From CAZRVH01 sp964608325 (GTDB lineage: Bacteria; Patescibacteriota; Gracilibacteria; Peribacterales; Peribacteraceae), in contig CAZSMX010000017.1 in NCBI GenBank assembly GCA_964608325.1, forward strand, positions 1 through 12,690: a stretch of 12,690 nucleotides of DNA. Reading direction: 5' to 3'. Below the pieces are notes generated by a model. That model was not told the DNA's origin. It was given only the letters and a program-made list of their open reading frames with translations, and made no database searches. Below, one piece after another: positions 1 through 5,499 of this stretch (position 1 is the stretch's first letter; every line of letters starts with the position of its first letter). A program made the position numbers and the translations under genes.

Positions 1-283
1 CGTTGCTGGCCATGATGCCGATCGTATCGATCTCGAATGCCGTCGACAGTCCCACGCCCCAGGGGCAGTTGTTCACGATCCACTCGTACGCCGCTTCGCG
101 CTCGTATTCTTCCATCTGTTTGCTGTCGCATAGAAATACCGATTTGTCGTTCTCCGGATGCCACCGTCCTTTCTTCTTTTCGATGAGTCGGCAGGGGATA
201 TGGCATGCCCCCGCCACGACCGGACCCGCGAGGGGGCCGCGTCCCGCTTCGTCTATGCCGACGATGATCGCGCCTTCGGACAT
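1..283 (-). CDS. rnhB: Ribonuclease HII, N-terminal part (cut by window edge)
   Basis: Ribonuclease HII cleaves the RNA strand of RNA-DNA hybrids and nicks at single ribonucleotides left in DNA. Translating the reverse strand from the ATG at 283 gives 94 residues before the edge. The RNase HII signature G-I-D-E-A-G-R-G-P-L-A-G is at residues 9-20, with the metal-binding pair D11/E12, and a second family motif D-S-K at residues 53-55. The stretch between them (about 30-52, basic, with EKKKGR) is somewhat longer than in textbook bacterial enzymes. The later catalytic Asp residues and the C-terminus lie outside the window. No Shine-Dalgarno precedes the ATG; a TATACA that could be a -10 box lies 10 nt upstream, just after the terminator of the preceding gene, so the gene probably has its own promoter. 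Confidence 0.93.
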   Translation of the reverse strand, partial: MSEGAIIVGIDEAGRGPLAGPVVAGACHIPCRLIEKKKGRWHPENDKSVFLCDSKQMEEYEREAAYEWIVNNCPWGVGLSTAFEIDTIGIMASN

Positions 284-293
284 TCGTTGCCAG

Positions 294-299
294 TGTATA
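294..299 (-). promoter_or_regulatory. Possible -10 box (TATACA) for rnhB
   Basis: TATACA on the minus strand matches TATAAT at four of six bases and lies between the upstream gene's terminator and the rnhB ATG, with 10 nt separating them. No convincing -35 exists: the position 17 bp upstream is the loop of the terminator hairpin. If used, transcription would start about 4 nt before the ATG. Weak evidence, supported mainly by the same geometry upstream of the gene starting at 12040. Confidence 0.28.
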
Positions 300-300
300 G

Positions 301-337
301 AAAAAATCCCGGCGGCCGTAGGGTGGCCGCCGGGATT
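301..337 (-). terminator. Intrinsic terminator with perfect 13-bp stem
   Basis: Arms 305-317 and 325-337 are perfect reverse complements (AATCCCGGCGGCC), separated by a 7-nt loop. Read on the minus strand the stem runs into six T (301-306). It lies 26 bases beyond the stop codon of the secreted-protein gene at 364 and ends that transcript before rnhB. There is no T run on the plus-strand side, so it acts in one direction. Confidence 0.9.
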
Positions 338-363
338 CAAAAGAGTTCCCGGAATTCGAAACG

Positions 364-1107
364 TTACTTCTTACCGCAACAGGGGACTTGCGGGGGCGCG
401 AGGGTCGGCTGACCCTGCGTCCGGACGGCGGTCTTCTGCGCCGGCTCGAGCTGACGGTTGCCCGTGCAGTCGAGTTGGATCGGCCCGACGTTCTCGAACA
501 GGCAATGGCAGTAGGCCGGATCGAGATCGTAGTACCGCGCTTCCAACACCATTCCCTTGCCGTAGTACGCGACGTACACGCGGCGCACCGGGCAATTGGG
601 ACGAAGCCCCGGAACGGTGTCGCACGTCGTGGCCCACTGCCAGCCGCTTACTTCCGGCAAGCGTTGGCCGGTCGCGAGCAGATGCAGCGAGTAGATCATG
701 ACGACCACCCGGGCAGAGGCGAATTCGCCTCCTTCCATGACGTTCACGTAGCCGGGGTCCGAGCTCTGCACGATGGTTACCGTGCGGTACTTCGGCGTAT
801 CCGTCTTCGTGGCGAACTCCATGCCCGCGTACCACGGTTGGCCGTCTTGGAGCTTGGTGAGCGCCGTGATGACGACGTTCTGGGCTGCAAGCGCCGGATG
901 GGCGCGCATCTTCTCGACCGAGTGGCCCGGATCCCAGAACGTGATGACGCCGGGATTGAGACCGATCGCTACTCCATCGGAGGCCGACGGCTCGTTGAGG
1001 AGCTGGGCGACCATCGACGCGTTGTATGCGATCGGCAGATCTTGCGCACAGGCGCTCTGGACGAAACCGGACACGATCAGCAGGCAGGCGGACAAACAAG
1101 TTCTCAT
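364..1107 (-). CDS. Secreted Cys-rich protein of unknown function
   Basis: I do not recognise this 247-residue protein. The chosen ATG at 1107 has a good Shine-Dalgarno AAGGAG (1116-1121) 8 nt upstream; a TTG seven codons further up is open but poorly placed. Residues 1-21 form a signal peptide: MRT, a hydrophobic core (about residues 5-16), then A-C-A before QD, a signal peptidase I site. The cysteine there lacks a normal lipobox (QSAC), so a lipoprotein is less likely. The mature part is soluble, with Tyr/Val-rich strands, and cysteines cluster in the C-terminal half (TTCD, NCPV, YCHC, LDCTG, and PCCGKK at the end), suggesting disulfides. It has its own promoter (1191-1218) and terminator (301-337), so it is a single-gene unit. 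Role unknown. Confidence 0.82.
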   Translation of the reverse strand: MRTCLSACLLIVSGFVQSACAQDLPIAYNASMVAQLLNEPSASDGVAIGLNPGVITFWDPGHSVEKMRAHPALAAQNVVITALTKLQDGQPWYAGMEFATKTDTPKYRTVTIVQSSDPGYVNVMEGGEFASARVVVMIYSLHLLATGQRLPEVSGWQWATTCDTVPGLRPNCPVRRVYVAYYGKGMVLEARYYDLDPAYCHCLFENVGPIQLDCTGNRQLEPAQKTAVRTQGQPTLAPPQVPCCGKK

Positions 1108-1190
1108 GCGTCGGACTCCTTCGTGCAAACAGGGTGCATCCGTAAACCCGGATGTAGGGTAAGAAACGACAGTTTCAAGGAACTTAATAC

Positions 1191-1218
1191 ATTTTATAAT
1201 TTTATTAAATTATGTCAA
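1191..1218 (-). promoter_or_regulatory. Sigma-70-type promoter of the secreted-protein gene
   Basis: On the minus strand a perfect TTGACA (-35, at 1213-1218) is followed after 16 bp by TAAAAT (-10, at 1191-1196; five of six consensus bases). It sits in an A/T-rich patch (about 1185-1225) in otherwise GC-richer DNA. The transcript would start near 1184, giving a leader of about 77 nt before the ATG at 1107. I saw no clear riboswitch-like fold in that leader. Confidence 0.72.
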
Positions 1219-1274
1219 ATATACCATACGCCTATTTCTACCTTGGAATTTGGCTTTATTCGATTATTCCGTTG

Positions 1275-1307
1275 CAAATGATAAAGCCCCACGACGAGTG
1301 GGGCTCT
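1275..1307 (-). terminator. Intrinsic terminator after the small membrane-protein gene
   Basis: Arms 1283-1292 and 1298-1307 pair over 10 bp (AGAGCCCCAC with GTGGGGCTTT, one G-U) around a 5-nt loop. On the minus strand the stem runs into TTTATCATTT, an imperfect T tract. It begins about 15 bp after the stop codon at 1323, and ends that transcription unit upstream of the promoter at 1191-1218. Confidence 0.78.
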
Positions 1308-1322
1308 GTGCTGCTGCATTGG

Positions 1323-1616
1323 TCAATGATTCACGAGGATCGAGTCTGTTCCGATGTGCATTTTTGAGACCTCCACGTTCTTTTCCTTTAATTTTTGCGC
1401 GAGAGTCTCCGCTATCCATGGCTCGTTTGCATCCACGTTGATCGTTCCAATTTGGGTCCGGTAGTACGGGTAGTAGAGGGTTGCATTCGCAGAGATTGAT
1501 TCTTCGCGGAAGCGGATGGCTTTTCTAATTTTTATTTCATTCATGACTGCCAGAATGACCATCATAAATAGAATAAACGAGATTGCGAATATCGGGCCTT
1601 TTCGAGAGTGCGGCAT
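1323..1616 (-). CDS. Small single-helix membrane protein, unknown function
   Basis: A 97-residue protein with a basic N-terminus (MPHSRKG), one hydrophobic helix at about residues 8-25 (PIFAISFILFMMVILAV), then a 70-residue polar domain, most likely outside the cell (N-in topology by the positive-inside rule). The ATG at 1616 has AAGGA (1625-1629) 8 nt upstream and is preferred over the TTG six codons earlier. The outer part contains a Tyr-rich patch (LYYPYYRTQ) and a short amphipathic segment (WIAETLAQKLKEKNVEV). It lies 61 nt after the Mur ligase stop with no obvious terminator between, so it may be co-transcribed with it. Base composition looks more A/T-rich than its neighbours. No family recognised. 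Confidence 0.68.
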   Translation of the reverse strand: MPHSRKGPIFAISFILFMMVILAVMNEIKIRKAIRFREESISANATLYYPYYRTQIGTINVDANEPWIAETLAQKLKEKNVEVSKMHIGTDSILVNH

Positions 1617-1677
1617 GATTGGGTTCCTTTTCAAAAGAGCAGCAGCATGATCAACGTACTATCCTACTATTTAGGCG

Positions 1678-2943
1678 TCAATTCATCGATTTCAACAACT
1701 CCCGCACGATTTCACGTTCATTCCAGGGGATCTGTCCGTCTTTCATCCACATCGTCGTATCGCTGCCTTTGCCGCAGAGTACGATGACGTCGCCTGGCTT
1801 CGCATTTTTTAGAAGGAATCGGATTGCCTCCTTGCGGTCGAAGATCCGGTGCGCATTTGTCTTCGATTGGTCGATACCCGCCCACACCTCGTCGATGATC
1901 TTCTCCGGGTCTTCGGTATACGGGTCCTCGTTCGCGACCACCATCACGTCCGCATACGAGCTGACGATGTTCCCCACGACGGGACGCTTCTCCTTCATGC
2001 GGTCGCCGCAGCTGCCGGTCAGGACGAGCAGGCGTTGATCGGGCTTCATGCCGGCTTTGATCGTCGAAAGGGTCTTTTCATAACTCTGGGGCGTGACGGT
2101 GAAATCCACGATGACGCTGAACGGCTGTCCTTCGCTGATGAGTTCCATGCGGCCGGGGATTCCTTTGAAGGTCGACAGTGACGCGATCGCGTTTTTCCTA
2201 TCTACGCTTGCTGCCCCTGCACATCCGATTGCACACAGGGCGTTTTGCACGTTGAACTCGCCGGGGATGGGCATGGTGAGCGGTTGTCCATGAACCAAGG
2301 CGCTCGTACCAGATACGGTCGAGGTGATATCCATTGCGTAGAGATCCGCATCCTTCCTTTGTATGGAGTAGGCAACTGTCTTCGCAGATCGGATGTTCTT
2401 GTATGCGGGATACGTGCGGTCATCCGCATTCAGGACTTTGGTCCCGTTTTTCCGCATCATGCGGAACAGGATCGCCTTCGCCTTCATGTAATTTTCCATG
2501 GTGCCGTGGTAATCCAAGTGCTCTTCGCTGAGGTTCGTGATGGCGGCTACCGCGGGCCATGTGAGCCACACGCGTCCTTGCATGAGTCCATGGCTGGAGC
2601 ATTCCAACACGACGTGTGTGCAGCCGGCATCGAGGCATCGCTTCAGGAACTTCTGGACCGTGAACGGCGAAGGGGACGTCTTTTGCGTGGCATTCCATTC
2701 CACCGCATCGCCGACCCGGAAGAACGCGGTCGACAACGCGCCGGCTTTCTTTCCGTCCTTATTGAGGATGTGTGCCAGCATTCCCACGGTCGTCGTCTTG
2801 CCATCCGTACCCGTGATGCCGATCACCGTCAGTTTCCTTGCCGGGAAGCCGTAGCGCGCGGCAGCAAGAAGAGCCTTGCTCCTGTGGTACGCGAGGAGCA
2901 GGGGATTCGTGTCGGAGATGAGCTTCTTGATGAGGGTCTTCAT
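1678..2943 (-). CDS. MurE-type Mur ligase lacking the N-terminal domain
   Basis: MurE enzymes use ATP to add the third amino acid to UDP-MurNAc-L-Ala-D-Glu in the cytoplasm. This 421-residue protein shows the MurE-type ATPase and C-terminal domains: P-loop GTDGKTTT at 45-52, ECSSHGL at 114-120, TNLSEEHLDYHG at 136-147, the Lys of AKAILF (K156) at the place of the carbamylated lysine, GRMELI at 264-269, SCGDR at 311-315, GKGSD at 391-395 and NERE near the end. Two things are odd. The P-loop starts at residue 45, so the usual ~90-residue UDP-binding domain is missing. The DNPR-type selectivity motif is replaced by NEDPYTEDP (338-346). The ATG at 2943 overlaps the ribF stop by ATGA, which fixes the start and suggests translational coupling. 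I give no symbol because the substrate is uncertain; the C-terminus resembles MurE rather than MurT. Confidence 0.85.
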   Translation of the reverse strand: MKTLIKKLISDTNPLLLAYHRSKALLAAARYGFPARKLTVIGITGTDGKTTTVGMLAHILNKDGKKAGALSTAFFRVGDAVEWNATQKTSPSPFTVQKFLKRCLDAGCTHVVLECSSHGLMQGRVWLTWPAVAAITNLSEEHLDYHGTMENYMKAKAILFRMMRKNGTKVLNADDRTYPAYKNIRSAKTVAYSIQRKDADLYAMDITSTVSGTSALVHGQPLTMPIPGEFNVQNALCAIGCAGAASVDRKNAIASLSTFKGIPGRMELISEGQPFSVIVDFTVTPQSYEKTLSTIKAGMKPDQRLLVLTGSCGDRMKEKRPVVGNIVSSYADVMVVANEDPYTEDPEKIIDEVWAGIDQSKTNAHRIFDRKEAIRFLLKNAKPGDVIVLCGKGSDTTMWMKDGQIPWNEREIVRELLKSMN

Positions 2944-3311
2944 GCGTTGCCCAGCATAGCACGGGCATCGTCTATGTCGCGCTCGATTTGGTAGCGCAAA
3001 GCGTCCACGGTCGGGAAATTGGCGATATCGCGGATGTATCCTGCCACGGTGACATCGAGCTGCGAGGGGGATACTTTCAGGAGGCGATCGAGCAGGTGCA
3101 CCTCGCATGTCGGGACGGGGTCGTCGAACACGGGACGGGGTCCGTAGTGCATCACCGCTTTCTCCTCTTTCTCATCCAGCAAGACCGTGCACGCGTAAAT
3201 GCCCTGCTTCATATCGGGCAGTCCTTCCGTCGACAGGTTGATGGTCGGCGTGCCGAGCAACTTGCCGCGTCCGGAGCCGGGGATTGCTTTTGCCGAAAAC
3301 GAAACGGGGAA
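2940..3311 (-). CDS. ribF: Riboflavin kinase domain (RibF C-terminal part), 5' end in gap
   Basis: Riboflavin kinase phosphorylates riboflavin with ATP to give FMN. The frame is open from the gap edge to TGA at 2942-2940 and encodes 123 residues. Motifs of the flavokinase fold: PGSGRGKLLGTPTINL (about residues 11-26, the family's GxGRGxxxGxPTxN), GIYACTV, GPRPVFDD, EVHLLD, and a C-terminal stretch with IRDIANFPTVDAL and QIERDI. This covers nearly the whole kinase domain (about 125 residues). Whether an FAD-synthetase domain stands in front, as in bifunctional RibF, cannot be seen: the next 100 bases are N and a different gene follows. The symbol is provisional for that reason. The stop overlaps the Mur ligase start by 4 nt. 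Confidence 0.88.
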   Translation of the reverse strand, partial: FPVSFSAKAIPGSGRGKLLGTPTINLSTEGLPDMKQGIYACTVLLDEKEEKAVMHYGPRPVFDDPVPTCEVHLLDRLLKVSPSQLDVTVAGYIRDIANFPTVDALRYQIERDIDDARAMLGNA

Positions 3312-3411
3312 NNNNNNNNNNNNNNNNNNNNNNNNNNNNNNNNNNNNNNNNNNNNNNNNNNNNNNNNNNNNNNNNNNNNNNNNNNNNNNNNNNNNNNNNN
3401 NNNNNNNNNNN
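3312..3411. other. Assembly gap (100 N)
   Basis: Exactly 100 N, the conventional filler for a scaffold join of unknown length. It hides the C-terminus of the glycogen-synthase-like gene and the start of riboflavin kinase. Reading frame and distance across it mean nothing, and any open frame through it is artificial. Confidence 0.98.
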
Positions 3412-4009
3412 ACGCCGCCTTTTCCATCGCGTTCTTCTGGATCGTCTTCCAGTCGTACGGGAAACGATACGTTTCCATGGCGCGGACGACCGCGGCGAAC
3501 GCATGCCAGACGGTTTCCTTGGCGAAGGTGAAGGAATCGCCGCTCTCCTGGTTCGGGTTGTAGTTATCCAGGGCCGTCGTTTCCGGGGCCACGGGGATGG
3601 TGCCGTATTGCAGGCTGAGCGTGAGTTCCGGGGTGTTGGACGGATCCTTGAGGAAGAGAGCCATGTCCGCCGCGGCCATCATCTTCTGCAAGCCCTTGTC
3701 GGTGTTCGGCAGAATGGCGACGCGGTGGTTGTGCTTCTTCGTGAGTTCCGTGAAGTACGTTCCGAAAGCCGCCGATCCCTTGCCCAGGATGATCAACTGC
3801 AGGTCCATGCCCATGAGTCCCGGCACGAGTTCCTTCAAGAGCTCCCCGCCGAGCTGGTCGGTCATGCCCATCGGGAGGCAGAGCATCGGGCGCTTCGGCT
3901 CGGCCGGCCAACCCAATTCTTCCTGCAGCGCGACTTTGTTCTGCACTTTGTATTCCAGGGTGTCGGCTCCGTACGGACGGGTGATGTTGCTGTTTGCGGA
4001 AGGGGACAT
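3412..4009 (-). CDS. Glycogen/starch-synthase-like GT5 C-terminal domain, probably degenerate
   Basis: The 199 residues before the gap match the second Rossmann domain of GlgA-type synthases: KVQNKVALQEELGW (21-34) as in the domain linker, QLIILGKG (71-78), AAADMAL (112-118), YGTIPVAPET (135-144), YNPNQESGDSF (150-160) and WKTIQKNAME (187-196). A full GlgA is about 480 residues, with a ~240-residue acceptor domain before this; here the ATG sits at the linker, so only half is present. The usual S-R-L-T-x-Q-K-G nucleotide-sugar motif reads M-G-M-T-D-Q-L-G (47-54), so the Arg and Lys corresponding to E. coli R300 and K305 are Gly and Leu; the E-P-C-G-L glutamate (E377) also has no clear match. 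It may be non-catalytic. The last ~25 residues probably lie in the gap. No Shine-Dalgarno; an extended -10 box lies 24 nt upstream. Confidence 0.78.
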
Positions 4010-4033
4010 GTGGGTGTTCGTAGGTATCTCACT

Positions 4034-4042
4034 AGTATACCA
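4034..4042 (-). promoter_or_regulatory. Extended -10 promoter (TGGTATACT) for the GT5-like gene
   Basis: The minus strand reads TGGTATACT, a TG-N extended -10 with five of six TATAAT bases. No good -35 is visible 16-18 bp upstream, which extended -10 promoters can tolerate. It would start transcription near 4027, about 17 nt before the ATG at 4009, and could drive the whole GT5-like/ribF/Mur-ligase run. Confidence 0.5.
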
Positions 4043-4153
4043 AAAATCATGTTTTCCGGGTAGGGCGGAGGGCTTGTGTTAGCGGAAAAGTAGGGTTTTA
4101 TGATAGTTCGTTGTTTTGGCGATTTGAGGGGGTTTATAGGAGAGATTAGCCGG

Positions 4154-4213
4154 TAGCTTCATTAGCTTCCTTAGGGTTTATTTCATGGTGTTCTAATGAA
4201 GCTAACGAAGCTA
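4154..4213. repeat. Imperfect dyad built from GAAGCTAA-like units
   Basis: Left arm 4154-4174 and right arm 4193-4213 are 21 nt each and match as reverse complements at 19 positions, with an 18-nt spacer. Each arm also contains a tandem pair of the same short unit (AGCTTCATT-AGCTTCCTT; GAAGCTAAC-GAAGCTAAT). No T run follows on either side, so it is not a normal terminator. It lies 19 bp before the exonuclease ATG and could be an operator, an mRNA hairpin or a small dispersed repeat. The rest of the 223-bp divergent spacer (4010-4232) holds only a weak plus-strand promoter candidate, TTGTTT (4111-4116), 18 bp, TATAGG (4135-4140). Confidence 0.7.
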
Positions 4214-4232
4214 ATGCAGCTGAATTTCATTC

Positions 4233-5204
4233 ATGTATGATCATCGTGTGAAGCATCTCGTATTAATCGACGGCCATCATCTTATGTACCGCGCATATTG
4301 GGCCATTCCCCGTACCCTTACGACGAACAAAGGGGAGCAGGTGAACACGGTGTTCGGCATGGCGTCCATGTTGATGCATATATTGAAGATCGAGCAGCCC
4401 GACAGCCTGCTCATTTGTTTCGACGCCGGCGAGGAGACGTTTCGCCATGCGGAAAACGAGACGTACAAGGACGGCCGCGCCGAGACCCCCGACGATTTCT
4501 ACGCGCAGATCCCGCGTGTCATGCAACTCATCGAGAGCATGCAGATTCCCCACGTGTCCAACCCGAAGTACGAAGCGGACGACCTGCTTGGCAGTTACGC
4601 GGTCGCGGCGGAGAAGGCGGGCATGAGGGTAACCATTGTCACGGGAGACCGCGACGCGTTCCAGTTGGCCAGCAAGAATATCCGCGTTGCCATTCCGCAC
4701 AGCGGTTACCAGAACGCGGAGTACCTGGGTCCCGAGGAAGTGTTGGCAAAGTACGGCGTGCGCCCGGACCAGATCGTGGACTACAAGGGTCTCACGGGCG
4801 ATCCGTCCGATAACCTGGCCGGCGTGAAGGGCATCGGTCCCAAGACGGCGGCGACGTTGCTCCAGACGTATCACACCCTGCAAAATCTTTACGACCATGT
4901 GGAAGAAGTGAAAGGGGCGGCGAAAGACAAGTTGGTTGCCGGCCGCGAACAGGCGTTCTTCTGCCAGCGCATGGCGCAGCTCGTGTGCGACATCCCGTTG
5001 GATCCTCCTTTGAACGATATCGAACTCTTCTACCTGCCGGCACAACAAATCCTCGACTTTTTTACCGAGGTGAACTTCAACATGCTCAGCCGGAGGTTCA
5101 AGGAGTTTTGCACGACTCCCTTCGGAAAGAAGCTCGTCGGCGAATCTTTTTCCGTGCCGGAAGTTCCGCCGGTGCCCGAAAAAAATCAGCTCTCCATGTT
5201 CTAA
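4233..5204 (+). CDS. Stand-alone 5'-3' exonuclease (PolA N-terminal/FEN type)
   Basis: This 323-residue protein matches the 5'-3' exonuclease domain of DNA polymerase I, which removes RNA primers and flaps, but has no polymerase part. Acidic metal-site residues and motifs: LIDGHH with D13, CFDAGEETFRH with D64, KYEADDLLGSYA with E114/D116/D117, TGDRDAFQL with D139/D141, and LTGDPSDN with D190/D193. The helix-3-turn-helix DNA-binding loop GVKGIGPKTA is at 197-206. The protein ends in QLSMF (319-323) after a Pro-rich linker, resembling the QL(S/D)LF beta-clamp motif. No Shine-Dalgarno precedes the ATG. An in-frame GTG at 4248 gives MKHLVLIDG, fits other family N-termini, and has TATGAT 6 nt before it, so the start is uncertain by five codons. 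Confidence 0.93.
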   Translation: MYDHRVKHLVLIDGHHLMYRAYWAIPRTLTTNKGEQVNTVFGMASMLMHILKIEQPDSLLICFDAGEETFRHAENETYKDGRAETPDDFYAQIPRVMQLIESMQIPHVSNPKYEADDLLGSYAVAAEKAGMRVTIVTGDRDAFQLASKNIRVAIPHSGYQNAEYLGPEEVLAKYGVRPDQIVDYKGLTGDPSDNLAGVKGIGPKTAATLLQTYHTLQNLYDHVEEVKGAAKDKLVAGREQAFFCQRMAQLVCDIPLDPPLNDIELFYLPAQQILDFFTEVNFNMLSRRFKEFCTTPFGKKLVGESFSVPEVPPVPEKNQLSMF

Positions 5205-5217
5205 AAACAGCAAGCAT
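5203..5217 (+). repeat. 15-bp direct repeat, copy 1
   Basis: AAAAACAGCAAGCAT begins inside the exonuclease stop codon and recurs exactly at 5281-5295. Its AGCAAGCA (5209-5216) can also pair with TGCTTGCT (5229-5236) over 8 bp with a 12-nt loop, so it could form the hairpin of a weak terminator, though no T run follows. Confidence 0.7.
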
Positions 5218-5280
5218 GTAAAACTGATTGCTTGCTTGGATTGTCAGGTAAATTTTCCATGTTCACTTTCGGTACTCAGA

Positions 5281-5295
5281 AAAAACAGCAAGCAT
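5281..5295 (+). repeat. 15-bp direct repeat, copy 2
   Basis: Exact copy of 5203-5217, 78 bp downstream, followed by TTTTT. It lies in the 295-bp spacer 5205-5499 between the exonuclease and ftsA, where I find no gene. The only promoter candidate there is poor (TTGCTT at 5329-5334, CAAAAT at 5352-5357). Confidence 0.7.
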
Positions 5296-5499
5296 TTTTC
5301 ACTGAATACAAAAGCGAGTTCATCCCTGTTGCTTCACGTTTTTTCAGCATCCAAAATTTGTACATGACACACCAACGCGAACACCAAAGGTAGTCGTTCT
5401 GCTCTTGCAGCTCATAAAAGCGGCCCGTACACTTCCTTTCCAGGAATGGGCATTCAAAAAGCCGGTGCGAGTTTTTCTTCCTTATTTCTCTACTCTCGT

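Noticed and set aside
388..1281. Long plus-strand open frame (297 codons) opposite the secreted-protein gene
   Set aside because: It mirrors a gene with a Shine-Dalgarno, signal peptide, promoter and terminator on the minus strand; its own product is Arg/His-rich with no fold signature. It is an antisense shadow in GC-rich DNA.
2944..3108. 55-codon N-terminal extension of the Mur ligase frame
   Set aside because: It overlaps the conserved flavokinase coding sequence in another frame and reads as an Arg/Pro-rich shadow. The ATGA junction at 2943 marks the real start, so it does not supply the missing N-terminal domain.
3172..3563. Open frames running through the N gap
   Set aside because: They exist only because N is translated as X; the gap length is arbitrary.
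4154..4213. Possible CRISPR array from repeated GAAGCTAA units
   Set aside because: The units are about 9 nt, adjacent and inverted, with no regular spacers and no cas genes nearby.
5446..5499. Upstream ATG for ftsA adding 18 residues
   Set aside because: The extra residues have no FtsA character, and the purine run AGGA touches the ATG, too close to act as a Shine-Dalgarno.
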